64,000 bases of DNA, taken from Persicaria tinctoria (Eukaryota; Streptophyta; Magnoliopsida; Caryophyllales; Polygonaceae). How positions within the stretch are numbered: position 1 is the stretch's first letter; each line of letters opens with the position of its first letter. Below the pieces are notes generated by a model. The model searched no databases. It was not told the DNA's origin and was given only the letters and a program-made list of their open reading frames with translations. This document shows positions 1 through 10,619 of this stretch, piece by piece. The DNA lies in contig JBANSL010000005.1 in assembly GCA_037127255.1 (NCBI GenBank), forward strand, positions 77,009,160 through 77,073,159, read 5' to 3'. The position numbers were made by a program, and so were the translations under genes.

Positions 1-210
1 TCCTCTTTTTTTTTTAATGATCGATTTGATCTTGTATCTAAATTTTTAAGTTTTTGAGCTATTTTAATTTGATTGTTTGGTTGAAGGTCGAATAATATGA
101 ATGATTGGATCCGTGCATATATGTTGTTCACCAATTCAAGGTGGAGAAAAAGGATCTCAAAGGGGCTTCTAGCAAATTAATCGGTCAAGATCTCTTATGC
201 AATATTTTTA
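1..210 (+). other. 3' flank of an off-window FLA paralogue
   Basis: This stretch is nearly the same sequence as 43190-43368 joined to 43979-44050, the DNA just downstream of the FLA copy at 42379-43138. The shared order of poly(T), a T-rich segment, the ATATGTTGTTCACC block and AATTCAAG-GTGG is seen directly. The left edge is therefore inferred to be the 3' flank of a tandem FLA paralogue whose coding part lies outside. AATTCAAG at 133-140 occurs once here, while in the second copy it flanks a MITE, so this is the empty site. Similarity fades after about 210; 211-473 is AT-rich with no gene seen. Confidence 0.8.
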
Positions 211-473
211 TTTATTTTATTTCAAAAACTTAATTAGTGTGATTAACTACTAGCTAGTTTTGATGTAAGTGTCCATACCGATAAAGAAGGTGTTTACACT
301 CACATGGGCTGACAACTATATATTGTCGTCTATTGTAATGTGTTATAAGTTTATAGATATCTATTTAATTTGTTGAGAACTATTAAATATTACCGAAGAA
401 AGATATACTTATTTTTATTAATTGAATGATAGTATTAGAAGGACCTCAATCACACTAGCTTATTACACGAACT

Positions 474-753
474 TGTTATGCTTAATGTAATCTAGATGTG
501 TACTAGGGGCTTTGGATACTTGGATGATTAGACTAGCAAACTAGGACCAGGATCTAAGGTCGACCCATCTCTGTTGCTTAGGTCCAACTCTCTGCTCTCT
601 CGGCCCATTTGTTTCTGAAGGCTCTCAACGGCTCTCTTAAGCCCATGTCCTTGCTTGCTGAAACGATGCGTTTCCTTTAGTTAGGGCTCGGATATATAGC
701 CTTGCCTTTGGAAACCCTAAAGGGTTGAGAGCTTCATTCCAACGCTTCCGCTT

Positions 754-841
<88 letters not shown>

Positions 842-1306
842 CTAAAGGCGACTCGGCGATCCGCGGCGACGCTTGCTGTTCCACACTCCGACGAGCTTGA
901 TTCTCAAGCTCTTAATGTGATCCAAGGAGTCCGAGCTCAACTTAGGAAGGAGACGCTGCTTGGTGCTCAACCTCGGCTCTTCACCAGCTTCTGTTCATCT
1001 TCGTCTTCTCAGATGGAGTGAAAGGGAGTATCTGTTCCTAATCTCCGAGTTTCTCCTTGATTACCTGGTTGCTTGAGCCGCTAGATCTAGGGTTACTTTA
1101 TAGTTCGTCTATCATCTGTATCCATGTCCTGTATTCGATCATACTTAGTGAATTCATGGGTTTGAGTCTCTCCCTCTTGAGGCTCCGCAGAGTAGGGTAA
1201 CCGAACTGCGTCATCAATCCTTGTGTTCTCTCTTGCTTTCGTTTATCTGTGCTTAGCTCTCCATTATTCCTGTTCTAGGGTTTAGATCCGAAATCTGGTT
1301 TTAACA
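474..1306 (+). repeat. 5' LTR of the copia element at 474-13086
   Basis: The 833-bp repeat matches 12173-13086. It holds a TATA-like element (about 688-697) and a GA microsatellite at about 756-837, which is longer than the 56-bp GA tract in the other LTR. Near position 560 it lacks about 105 bp present in the 3' LTR (12263-12367). A few point differences also separate the two LTRs, so the insertion is not very recent. Confidence 0.96.
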
Positions 1307-1309
1307 AAG

Positions 1310-1321
1310 TGGTATCAGAGC
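1310..1321 (+). other. Primer binding site, initiator tRNA-Met
   Basis: TGGTATCAGAGC lies three bases after the LTR end and is the standard copia primer site, complementary to the 3' end of plant initiator tRNA-Met. It is not a tRNA gene. Confidence 0.95.
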
Positions 1322-1592
1322 TTGATTGTCCCTTTTCTTCCTTTCTCACGTCTCTGTAGACGTGGGAAATAGATCTGGGGGCGTGGACATTGGGCAGGCC
1401 GCATATAGTGTCCACTAGCCGGGCGTTGTTCCTCTCCCGTCCGACATACCACACCGTTTTCAAAACATATCTGTTTTTCAAAACGTTTTCTCTGTGCTTA
1501 TGTGTTAGTTTCACTATCTGTTAGCTTATTTGCTGCCTTAAGCCTTCAGTTGAACAAACTAACCCTGTTTTTTCTTTTCTGTCTCAGGTACC

Positions 1593-3302
1593 ATGGCAGA
1601 TTCCTATGTCAAGATCAAGCCATTTGATGGCAAGATAGATTTTGCCATGTGGAAGGTCAAGATGAAAGCCATTTTGATCAAAGAAAAATGCTGGAGAGCT
1701 GTCTCACCAGCTACTCCACCCTCCACACCACAGGGAGACCCTTCAGTACAACAAACACCACCCACCACACCCGTAGTACCACCAGTTCCTCCAGAAGTTT
1801 CAGAACAAGCTCATGCCGAGATTATGCTCAGGCTCACAGACGATGTGGCCAGACAGGTAGTCAAGGTAGATGACCCTAGGGCCCTTTGGTTAGCCCTGGA
1901 GGACTTATTTCTTGTTAAATCCCTGCCTAGTCGCATCTCTCTACTCTGTAGGCTCTTCACTTTTAAAATGGACACATCTATTACATTAAATGATAATCTG
2001 GATAAGTTTTTTAAAATGACACAAGAGCTAGAGAGATGTGATGATAGCATTAAGGATTCTCATCAAGCCATTTTGTTGTTAAATTTATTACCCTCACAGT
2101 TTGACCATTTTAAGGATGTCATTCAGTTCTCAAGAGAGCCTCTCACTAAGGAACGTATAGTGGAGACTAGGGCTGGGGAAAATTTCCCACGAAAACAGTA
2201 CCAACACGTACCAATCGAACCAATTAAATTGGTAACCAATTATATTGGTAACCAATTTAATTGGTTCGGTATACCGAACCAATTGTCAAAAGTCGGTACG
2301 GTAATGGTAATCGAAACGGAAAAGTTGGGATTACCATTACCAACCGATTTGCAATTGGTTGGTACGGTAATTACCAACCAACTACTACCAATATACATTT
2401 AGGTATTTTTTTATTTATATTTTAGTTGTTTTAAAATTACATTAAGTTGGAGTATTTTTTTTGGGTTATAAGACTTGTTGTTTGTTATTCAAGTTAATAA
2501 GTACTTCGTATTTCCTATTTCTTTTTTATTTGTTATTTTATTTTTGGTACTGGTATTACCTATTAACTTGATTTCTTTTTATATTTGTTATTTTTATAAA
2601 TTGTTTTTAATCAAGGGAGGAATACTAGCTCGGCTTCGGTTCAGACTAAAACCTAAATTTTATTCGGAAGCTAGTGGGCATGTTATTTTAAATATTATCG
2701 GGACAATTTAAGTCTTTATATTGCTTTTGTGCTTAAATGTATGAACAATTTACGTATTTATGTTGTTGCTATTTATAAATTTTAAATTTTGTTTAAGTTG
2801 TATTGTCTTTGATTATTTGTATGCTTTTTTCACCAACACCCAAAACATGGTAAAATACCATTACCAACACGTACCACCCAATTTAATTGGTAACCAATTA
2901 AGTTGGTACAACCCCTTCGGTGGTTGGTAATGGTTTGGATTTTAGGATTACCAATTATAATTGGTTGGTACGTGGTAACGACAAAAACTAATTGGTATTG
3001 TACCAATTCCACCCCTAGTGGAGACTATCTCTGAGAAGAATGAGATGCTCAAAGTGTTCAAATCCAAGCATGGTGTCAAATCTGACACCTCTGAGAAATC
3101 TGAGGTTTTGTTTGCTAAAACAAACAAACCTAAGGGCAATAAATCTAAAAACAAAAAGAAAAAGGGAGATGAAAATTCAAATGCTCCCAATCCTGAATCC
3201 AGTTCCAAGGTACCCAAGGATTCCAAGTGCAATTATTGTGGACACCTTGGGCACTGGATAAAGGACTGCAGGAAGAAGAAGAGGACTGATGAAAATAAAC
3301 TC
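1593..3302 (+). pseudogene. Copia gag, interrupted by a MITE
   Basis: The ATG at 1593 opens a UBN2-type copia Gag beginning MADSYVKIKPFDG with the WKVKMKAIL signature. It reads through to 2167, is interrupted by the 850-bp MITE, and resumes in the same frame at 3018-3025. The C-terminal part is Lys-rich and holds a CCHC zinc knuckle (CNYCGHLGHWIKDC, about 3229-3270) for RNA packaging. MITE plus duplicated target is 858 bp, a multiple of three, but the MITE carries an in-frame stop at 2400-2402. Gag is the capsid precursor; here only a truncated N-terminal part could be made. Confidence 0.9.
2168..3017. mobile_element. hAT-type MITE inside copia gag
   Basis: The 850-bp insert starts TAGGGCTGG and ends CCACCCCTA, imperfect inverted ends typical of plant hAT elements. 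It is flanked by a perfect 8-bp duplication, GTGGAGAC (2160-2167 and 3018-3025), the hAT hallmark. Both ends are built of many copies of ACCAAT / ATTGGT words, probably subterminal transposase-binding repeats (inference). No transposase is present; small open frames inside are not supported as genes. Confidence 0.93.
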
Positions 3303-5294
3303 AAGAATTCCATGTCTGTTTCTTTGCTTGAGTTTGATGTTGGTAACTATCCTAATGAACTTTTCATATGTATTTCAGAATACAGTGATCCATCTTCTTG
3401 GATTCTTGACTCTGGCTACACCATGCATGCCACCCCAATCAAAGCTTCCTTTGATAACCTTGATCAGAGTAGGAGAGGGGTAGTCAAACTTGGTGACCAC
3501 CACTCTCTTGCCATCAAGGGGGTGAGGGATGTATCACTGAAAATGTTTGATGGTTATCAACCTTAAAGATGTTAAGTGGGTACCAGAATTAAGGAGGAGT
3601 CTTATGTCTGAGTCTGTTTTTGATTGCATGAATTATGACATCACAACTAGTAATGGCATTAAAAGAGTTCTCTGTGATGGAAAATGCATTGTCAAGACCA
3701 TTAGAAAGAAGGGCTTATATCATGCCATTACTTCTGAAAATGAATGCAGTCTTCTTGCCAACTCTGCATACATGACTTCACATTTAACCAAGCTGTGGCA
3801 TCTTAGGCTAGGTCATATTGGAAACAAAGGTCTTTATTATCTGCATAAGCATGGTTTGTTATCTAAAAAACCTACTGATTTGTCTTTATGTGAGAATTGT
3901 GTCTTTAGGAAGGCTACTAAACAGGTATTCCCCAAGTCTTTATACATAACCAACAAGCCTCTTGAGTATGTTCATTCATACTTATGGGGGCCTGCACAGG
4001 TGGACACAATTGGTGGGAAGAGATACTTCATTTCTTTTATTGATCACTTCTCCAGGAAAGTTTGGCTCACTCTGCTAAAAACAAAAGATGAAGCTTTTCA
4101 GGCTTTCAAAACCTGGAAACTAAAGTGGAGCTTCAAACTGATAACAAACTTCTGTGCTTCAGAACTGATAATGGACTTGAGTTTTGCAATACTGCCTTTG
4201 ATGATTTTTGCAGGGAGAATGGCATCAAAAGGCAACTCACTGTGCCTGGCACCCCTCAGCAGAATGGCACTGCTGAGAGGATGAACACGACACTGTTAGA
4301 GAAGGTCAGATGCCTTCTCTTCACAGCAGGCATGAAGCACACTCTTTGGGGAGAAGTTGTTGTCACTGCAGCATATCTAATCAACAGATCCCCCTCTTCT
4401 GTAATTGGCTTCAAAACTCCACAAGAGTTGTGGATTGGTAAGAAACCCAGCTTGACATACCTGAAACCTTTTGGTTGCACAACTTATGCTCAAGTTTCTC
4501 AAGGCAAGTTGCAACCTAGGGCCCTCAAAGGTGTCATGCTTGGGTATCCATAAGGAGTCAAAGGCTTTAAGATCCTCCTAATCCAACCTAGAGGATATAA
4601 AGTCATTGTCTCTCAAAATGTTACCTTCAATGAATCTGAATTTCATTTTAAAAGGGTTCTAACACCTAGAAATGAGAATACAGGTAACTTTGATCAAACC
4701 TCAAAGTTCTTTGCACCTGATGACCAGCTGCTGTCATCCACAACCTCTGAAGAAGGAGATGATGAGTTTGACATAGGCTATGTCCCAACTCACTATAGAT
4801 CTCCTCCTGCAAACCAAGCAATCCCAGATGATGCTCCATTACAGCAAACACATCAATTAGGAGGAGAAAATGATGAAGAGCAGCCACCTGAAGGAAATGA
4901 AGAAAACACAACTCAGGGAGTACCTCTAAACCCTCAATCTACCTCTGAATCTCCCAGTTCATCTTCTTCTGGGCCTTCTGTGTCTGAGCATGCTACTTCT
5001 TCTTCCTCTTCTGTTTCATCTGTGCCTCTTGTTGATAATTCTGTGCTGCATGACTATCAACTTGCTAGAGATAGGAGTCCTAGAACTAGAATTCCTAATA
5101 GAAGGTATACAGATGATATTAATATTGTTGAGTTTGCTTATATTGCTTCTGAGATTGGCAAAAATGTTATTCCTGAGACTTTTGAATCTGCTATGAGGTC
5201 CTCTGATTCTGTGAAATGGTTTAAAGCTATGCTTGAAGAACTTGAGTCTATGAAAGTTAACAAAACTTGGATTTTAGTTCCTAAACTTGAGCAT
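3303..5294 (+). pseudogene. Copia pol first part: protease and integrase (broken)
   Basis: The protease motif is seen in SWILDSG near 3397. Next come the GAG-pre-integrase HHCC zinc region (WHLRLGHIG, later LCENCVF) and the integrase core, with the DDE residues in TDNGLEF and QNGTAERM (about 4155-4285). Reading needs a frame change near 3550 and a change back near 4120, and it meets TAA at 4551-4553. The frame reopens to 5294, where the nested LTR element interrupts it just before the RT fingers. Integrase would insert copia cDNA; this copy is inactive. Confidence 0.9.
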
Positions 5295-6561
5295 TGACAG
5301 GACAAAATCGTTGTGTTTCCTATCAAAAGAATATCCAAACTAACCAACTAGTATAGCTAGTAAGTCCGGAGTCGATCCACAGGGAACTACCGTTACTTTA
5401 TGTGTTATAATCACCAACAAGAGTAAACAAGGGGTTGTAGAGATGTAAAAATGCAAAGAACTCAAGAAGTGAATAATAGTGATAGTTGTAGACAATGATG
5501 AATGAGATGTTTCACCTACGATTCTCAACTTTGGTTCGTCTCCTTGATCATAGTTTTTCCTTCTAGTTGTATCTTTTCTATCATCAACTCTTATCTTGAT
5601 TTAAATAGATTATTAGTCCTATGAGTCCTAATAATCCCTTATTCCTAGGCAATCTTAACACGGATTAAGGTTTAATCCTAGGAATAGCACTAAGTCTCAA
5701 GATATATAAAGCTTATAAGCAATATTAATTCCCTAAAGAACTAACATTTAACCTATAGTCAATTTCTTATACAATCAAGCTTTTCTATGAGATCCACTTA
5801 ATTGTATTTGCTACTTTGGATTAGGCTTCACAAACGTATGAATCAAAACCCTAACAATGATGCAATTCTAATGAGGTCGCGAATCAAGATAGAATCAACA
5901 CCATCAAGCAATTAAAGCACAAAGAAATTGAAGAAGATAATAGAAATAAACTAGAATTCCAAACTCACAATTCAACAAAACCAAGTCTTGATCGTAGGCA
6001 AAACACGATGAGTTTAGTTGCTCATGCTTCTAAAACGCCGTCTCTCAATTCTTCAATGGATAAAAGATAACCTAAAAACAACTAAAATAAGTCTTTAAAT
6101 ACCTAAGAATACCGTCATAAAGACCTAGAAAGTATTTCCCAAAGATAGGCCCACTTTAGCAAAGATGTACATTCCGCGCTGAACCGGCCCAGGATGGCCG
6201 CGAGCGCTGCCCCCATGGCCGCGGGCGCGGCTTTTTCAGAAGACCCTTGGAATTCTGGCAGCGGGCGCTGCCCGGAAAGCCGCGGGTGCGGTTTCACCTC
6301 TTGTACGCACTTTGCTTCTTCCTTGTGCATTCCATCTTGCTTGTCTAGCTTGTTCCTTGCCTCCATATGGTCCATAGACTTCTCATGATTGACCTCCTCA
6401 CTTCTTCGGATCCTAAATCTGCAATTACTCGCTAAACTTGTGTAGATTCCGCACTTAAGTACCAAATGAGCAAACAAGTAAACTAACCCTTTAAAATGCA
6501 ATATATACATCTAAATGACCCTAAAACTACTCTATAATGCCTATCTAAATATGCATTATCA
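5295..6561 (-). repeat. 3' LTR of nested gypsy-type element
   Basis: The 1267-bp repeat is a near copy of 9310-10614. On the plus strand it is followed at 6562-6576 by the C-rich complement of the polypurine tract, so it is the 3' LTR of a minus-strand element. It carries GC-rich GGCCGCGGG-type words at about 6190-6290. Confidence 0.95.
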
Positions 6562-8524
6562 AACTCCCCCACACTTAGCCTTTTGCTTGTCCTCGAGCAA
6601 AACAAAACATTTATGAATCATTCATCCCACAAACACAATCCTTCATGCAATAGCCTCATCAAAAGCAACATCCCATCCAAGTGCAAACATAAACAAGGCA
6701 AATAAATGTCCTAGCAAGTATTTATGTGATCAAGTAACCCGCATGCTTATCCATCCAACCTCACCGGGAATAAAGTGTTTTCGCTCTCACTCAAGTGTTT
6801 AGGTTTATCAATGAACACTCAAACTCTATCCAAAATGCAACTAAGCTACATAAGAATTGAAATTGAATCACAATCTCCACCGTGGATGTCATTACCGGCA
6901 AAAATCATCATGAGGTCTTTTTACGGGTTGTAATGGGGCCAAGGTGGAAAACATAAGGTATGGAACAATTTAGGCCATGTGGTGCTCATAATCCGGGAAC
7001 TAAGGAAGCAACCAAATCATCATACCACTCATAAACTCATACCATACTCCACAATGTAACACAACTCCAATCTCAAGCATACAACTTTTACAAACCATAC
7101 TCAACTCATTCCTTTATTCTTTTTTTTTTCTTTTTTCTTTTTTTTCTTCTTCTTTTTTTTACTTTTCCTCTCTTTTGTTTTCATGCTATATCAAATGATT
7201 TTCCTTGACTTTTACCCCTAAGTGAATTTTATCCTCCTTAGGTCCCAAGTAATGAATATACTAGCAATAATCAAACATCTCATGAGAGTACATCAACCAT
7301 ACAATCCACCACAAAAAACCATCACCCACAATATAGATATTCACCAACCATTCCTAATTCCCGGATGGGGTCAGGCTATAATTGGCTATGGAAAAATCTT
7401 GTGGAGCTACAAAAGAATAGGCAATTAGGCTCAAATTGGCTTAAAGCATAGGATCATATGTAAGGTGGAATAGAGTCAAATATGGTTAATAAAGGTGCCT
7501 CAATCATGTGAAATTCACCAATAACAAACATATAAATACAGCCTTGACATAGATAACCAAATCAATTCCAAGAGGTAGAAGCATTGGAGAGTATTCACAC
7601 ACATGAAACAAGAGCAAAAGGACTCAATGAAGTGTAGTCCCAATAAGGCCAAAAATCAATCTCACAAGGTTAAACTTTTGTTGGATATCAGTCATGCTAG
7701 GAACTTAGATCATACAAGCTCAATTATGTTCACCTAGTTATGTTCCACATAAAAAAAAACTATAGGTGTGATAAGGCTAAAGCAATTCAAACATGCCATG
7801 GGACTTATATGATCATAATTTCAATAAAATTTTGAGGACTCACTTGACTTGGTGGTTGTTTAGACAATGGCATATTATATGCAAATGCATGATTTTTCTT
7901 TTTTTTTTCTTTTTCATTTTTTTTTCATTTTTTTTTAAATAAAACTAAGGTGCAAAGTATTAAGATATGAATATTATGCAGAATAATTGAAACATGCTCG
8001 ATATGCAATGCAACCTACTATGTACACTAATCCCCTCCCCCACACTTGAAGTTTTCATTGTCTCAATGAAATCAAAACAACAAAAATTAGAAAGAACAAG
8101 AGAGGAGAAAAGTAAAACTCACATGCTCATTGGTATGGAGGAAGTGGAGGTGAAGCACGAAAGAAAGAGCGTTGAAAATGATATAAAAGGAGGCTACATG
8201 CTGAGGCCGCGGGTGCTGCCCCCTCGGCCGCGGGTGCTGCCATTCCAGAACCCTCCCCAATATTGGCCGCGGGTGCGATTTCTGGCCGCGGGTGCGGCCT
8301 TTCCAAAGCATTGCCTTTCCTACCTTCTTCGCTCTTCCCTATGAAAGGTTAGTCTAACATGGTGAAAAACAACTTCCTAAAATCTACGACAATTCTAATT
8401 ATGCTAAGAAAAATGAAAAATTAACAGAGAAAAGAAAACTTATAGTCTACTTACCTCGGGTTGCCTCCCGAGCAGCGCCTTTGTTTCTCGCCCTTGGCTT
8501 GGCGTTGTGTTGAAGCTTAAGACA
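6562..8524. other. Non-coding interior of nested gypsy-type element
   Basis: No convincing coding region is present. The stretch is AT-rich with T-rich simple tracts (7114-7170, 7894-7936). At 8203-8300 it holds four close copies of a GGCCGCGGGTGCNGC word that also occurs in both LTRs. This is the space where an autonomous relative would carry pol. Confidence 0.7.
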
Positions 8525-9205
8525 CTAATCAGACATAGTCAAAGCCCTCATCAACCTGTCAAACTCTTGTGCACAACTAACAAACAAGCATGCACTACAT
8601 ACAATTAAATTGAAACTAAATAATAATTTTAAGAACCGTTTCGACTTATTGTATTCATGAGCTTGACTACCCACAGAGGGTATATAATACCACCAATTCA
8701 GTTCTATTGGTGGCTTGTCAAATGGGTCAACGTATCCACCAATATTCTTTTCAGTGCAGAAGGTAACGTTTCCTTGCTCTGTAGCCTCAGCAATGGGCCC
8801 TGAACCTGATTCAACAATGGGCGAGCTAGGGATGGTCTCGTCAGATGGAGTGTCTTCTTCCTCTATCGTCTCAGTGTGATTTTCCACAATGACCTCAATA
8901 GGTGCAACAGAGGTTTCAACGATTTGAGATACTGGAGGAAGTGACTCATTCTGCGCACATTGATAATCCATGTAGCAGAAAAATTCCCACATCTCCGAGA
9001 GTCCCATATCTAACAAACCTCCATCACTCAGACGCTCGGCAAGACTCCGTGTCTCAGGCGTCATGCCATCAAAGATGCATAGAAGCACTTCCCTTATACT
9101 AGCTTGATATCCCCACGAATAAACATCATTAATGTACTCCTGCAGTCTGATGAAGTATTGATGAAAACTCTCTCCGTCTAACTGCAATAACCTCACCTTC
9201 AACAT
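8525..9205 (-). CDS. Partial Athila-like Gag of the nested element
   Basis: A 226-residue open frame. The segment from DGESFHQYFIRLQEY to about residue 85 resembles the C-terminal half of the retrotransposon Gag domain of Athila-type gypsy elements: ESF-x-Y pattern, an IFDG-MT turn, and a SGG-like segment followed by an EMWEF helix. The rest is Glu/Thr/Pro-rich low complexity and then a hydrophobic tail near residues 200-215. Only about 100 bp separate it from the primer site, so the normal N-terminal half of Gag is missing. No zinc knuckle is seen. Whether the peptide is made or works in packaging is unknown. Confidence 0.6.
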   Translation of the reverse strand: MLKVRLLQLDGESFHQYFIRLQEYINDVYSWGYQASIREVLLCIFDGMTPETRSLAERLSDGGLLDMGLSEMWEFFCYMDYQCAQNESLPPVSQIVETSVAPIEVIVENHTETIEEEDTPSDETIPSSPIVESGSGPIAEATEQGNVTFCTEKNIGGYVDPFDKPPIELNWWYYIPSVGSQAHEYNKSKRFLKLLFSFNLIVCSACLFVSCAQEFDRLMRALTMSD

Positions 9206-9287
9206 ATGTTAGTAGCACGAGTGCGGACCATGTAAGTGGTCCACGCCAAGATTAGTAATTAAACACACAAAGTAAACAATATTAGTT

Positions 9288-9304
9288 CCCCGGCAACGGC
9301 GCCA
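9288..9304 (-). other. Primer binding site, tRNA-Asp
   Basis: The plus-strand CCCCGGCAACGGCGCCA equals the 3' end of plant tRNA-Asp, so the minus strand is complementary to it. It lies a few bases from the 5' LTR (9310-10614). It fixes the element's orientation and supports an Athila/Tat-like gypsy affiliation. Confidence 0.92.
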
Positions 9305-9309
9305 AATTT

Positions 9310-10614
9310 TGACAGGACAAAATCGTTGTGTTTCCTATCAAAAGAATATCCAAACTAACCAACTAGTATAGCTAGTAAGTCCGGAGTCGATCCACAGGGA
9401 ACTACTGTTACTTTATGTGTTATAATCACCAACAAGAGTAAACAAGGGGTTGTAGAGATGTAAAAATGCAAAGAACTCAAGAAGTGAATAATAGTGATAG
9501 TTGTAGACAATGATGAATGAGATGTTTCACCTACGATTCTCAATTTTGGTTCGTCTCCTTGATCATAGTTTTTCCTTCTAGTTGTATCTTTTCTATCACC
9601 AACTCTTATCTTGATTTAAATAGATTATTAGTCCTATGAGTCCTAATAATCCCTTATTCCTAGGCAATCTTAACACGGATTAAGGTTTAATCCTAGGAAT
9701 AGCACTAAGTCTCAAGATATATAAAGCTTATAAGCAATATTAATTCCCTAAAGAACTAACAATTAACCTATAGTCAATTTCTTATACAATCAAGCTTTTC
9801 TATGAGATCCACTTAATTGTATTTGCTACTTTGGATTAGGCTTCACAAACGTATGAATCAAAACCCTAACAATGATGCAATTCTAACGAGGTCGCGAATC
9901 AAGATAGAATCAACACCATCAAGCAATTAAAGCACAAAGAAATTGAAGAAGATAATAGAAATAAACTAGAATTCCAAACTCACAATTCAACAAAACCAAG
10001 TCTTGATCGTAGGCAAAACACGATGAGTTTAGTTGCTTATGCTTCTAAAACGCCGTCTCTCAATTCTTCAATGGATAAAAGATAACCTAAAAACAACTAA
10101 AATAAGTCTTTAAATACCTAAGAATACCGTCATAAAGACCTAGAAAGTATTTCCCAAAGATAGGCCCACTTTAGCAAAGATGTACATTCCGCGCTGAACC
10201 GGCCCAGGATGGCCGCGAGCGCTGCCCCCATGGCCGCGGGCGCGGCTTTTTCAGAAGACCCTTGGAATTCTGGCAGCGGGCGCTGCCCGGAAAGCCGCGG
10301 GTGCGGTTTTTGGTGTTCTCTTGTTCCTCTTGCCGCGGGTGCGGTTTCACCTCTTGTACGCACTTTGCTTCTTCCATGTGCATTCCATCTTGCCTGTCTA
10401 GCTTGTTCCTTGCCTCCATATGGTCCATAGACTTCTCATGATTGACCTCCTCACTTCTTCGGATCCTAAATCTGCAATTACTCGCTAAACTTGTGTAGAT
10501 TCCGCACTTAAGTACCAAATGAGCAAACAAGTAAACTAACCCTTTGAAATGCAATATATACATCTAAATGACCCTAAAACTACTCTATAATGCCTATCTA
10601 AATATGCATTATCA
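9310..10614 (-). repeat. 5' LTR of nested gypsy-type element
   Basis: The 1305-bp repeat is nearly identical to 5295-6561. It contains 38 bp more near 10309-10346, including one extra copy of the GC-rich GCCGCGGGTGCGG word. A pairwise alignment would give the insertion age. Confidence 0.95.
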
Positions 10615-10619
10615 AGCAT

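Larger units (their letters stand above)
5295..10614 (-). mobile_element. Nested gag-only gypsy-type LTR retrotransposon
   Basis: Terminal direct repeats 5295-6561 and 9310-10614 (sense strand TGATAATG...CCTGTCA) enclose 2748 bp. The flanking duplication AGCAT (5290-5294 and 10615-10619) is perfect. A tRNA-Asp primer site beside the right LTR and a purine tract beside the left LTR put it on the minus strand. The only domain found is a partial Athila-like gag; there is no protease, integrase or RT. The LTRs differ at about nine points plus one 38-bp indel, so it is young and must have been mobilised in trans (inference). Confidence 0.95.

Noticed and set aside
9288..9304. Possible tRNA-Asp gene end
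   Set aside because: Only the last 17 bases match and they abut an LTR; it is a primer binding site.
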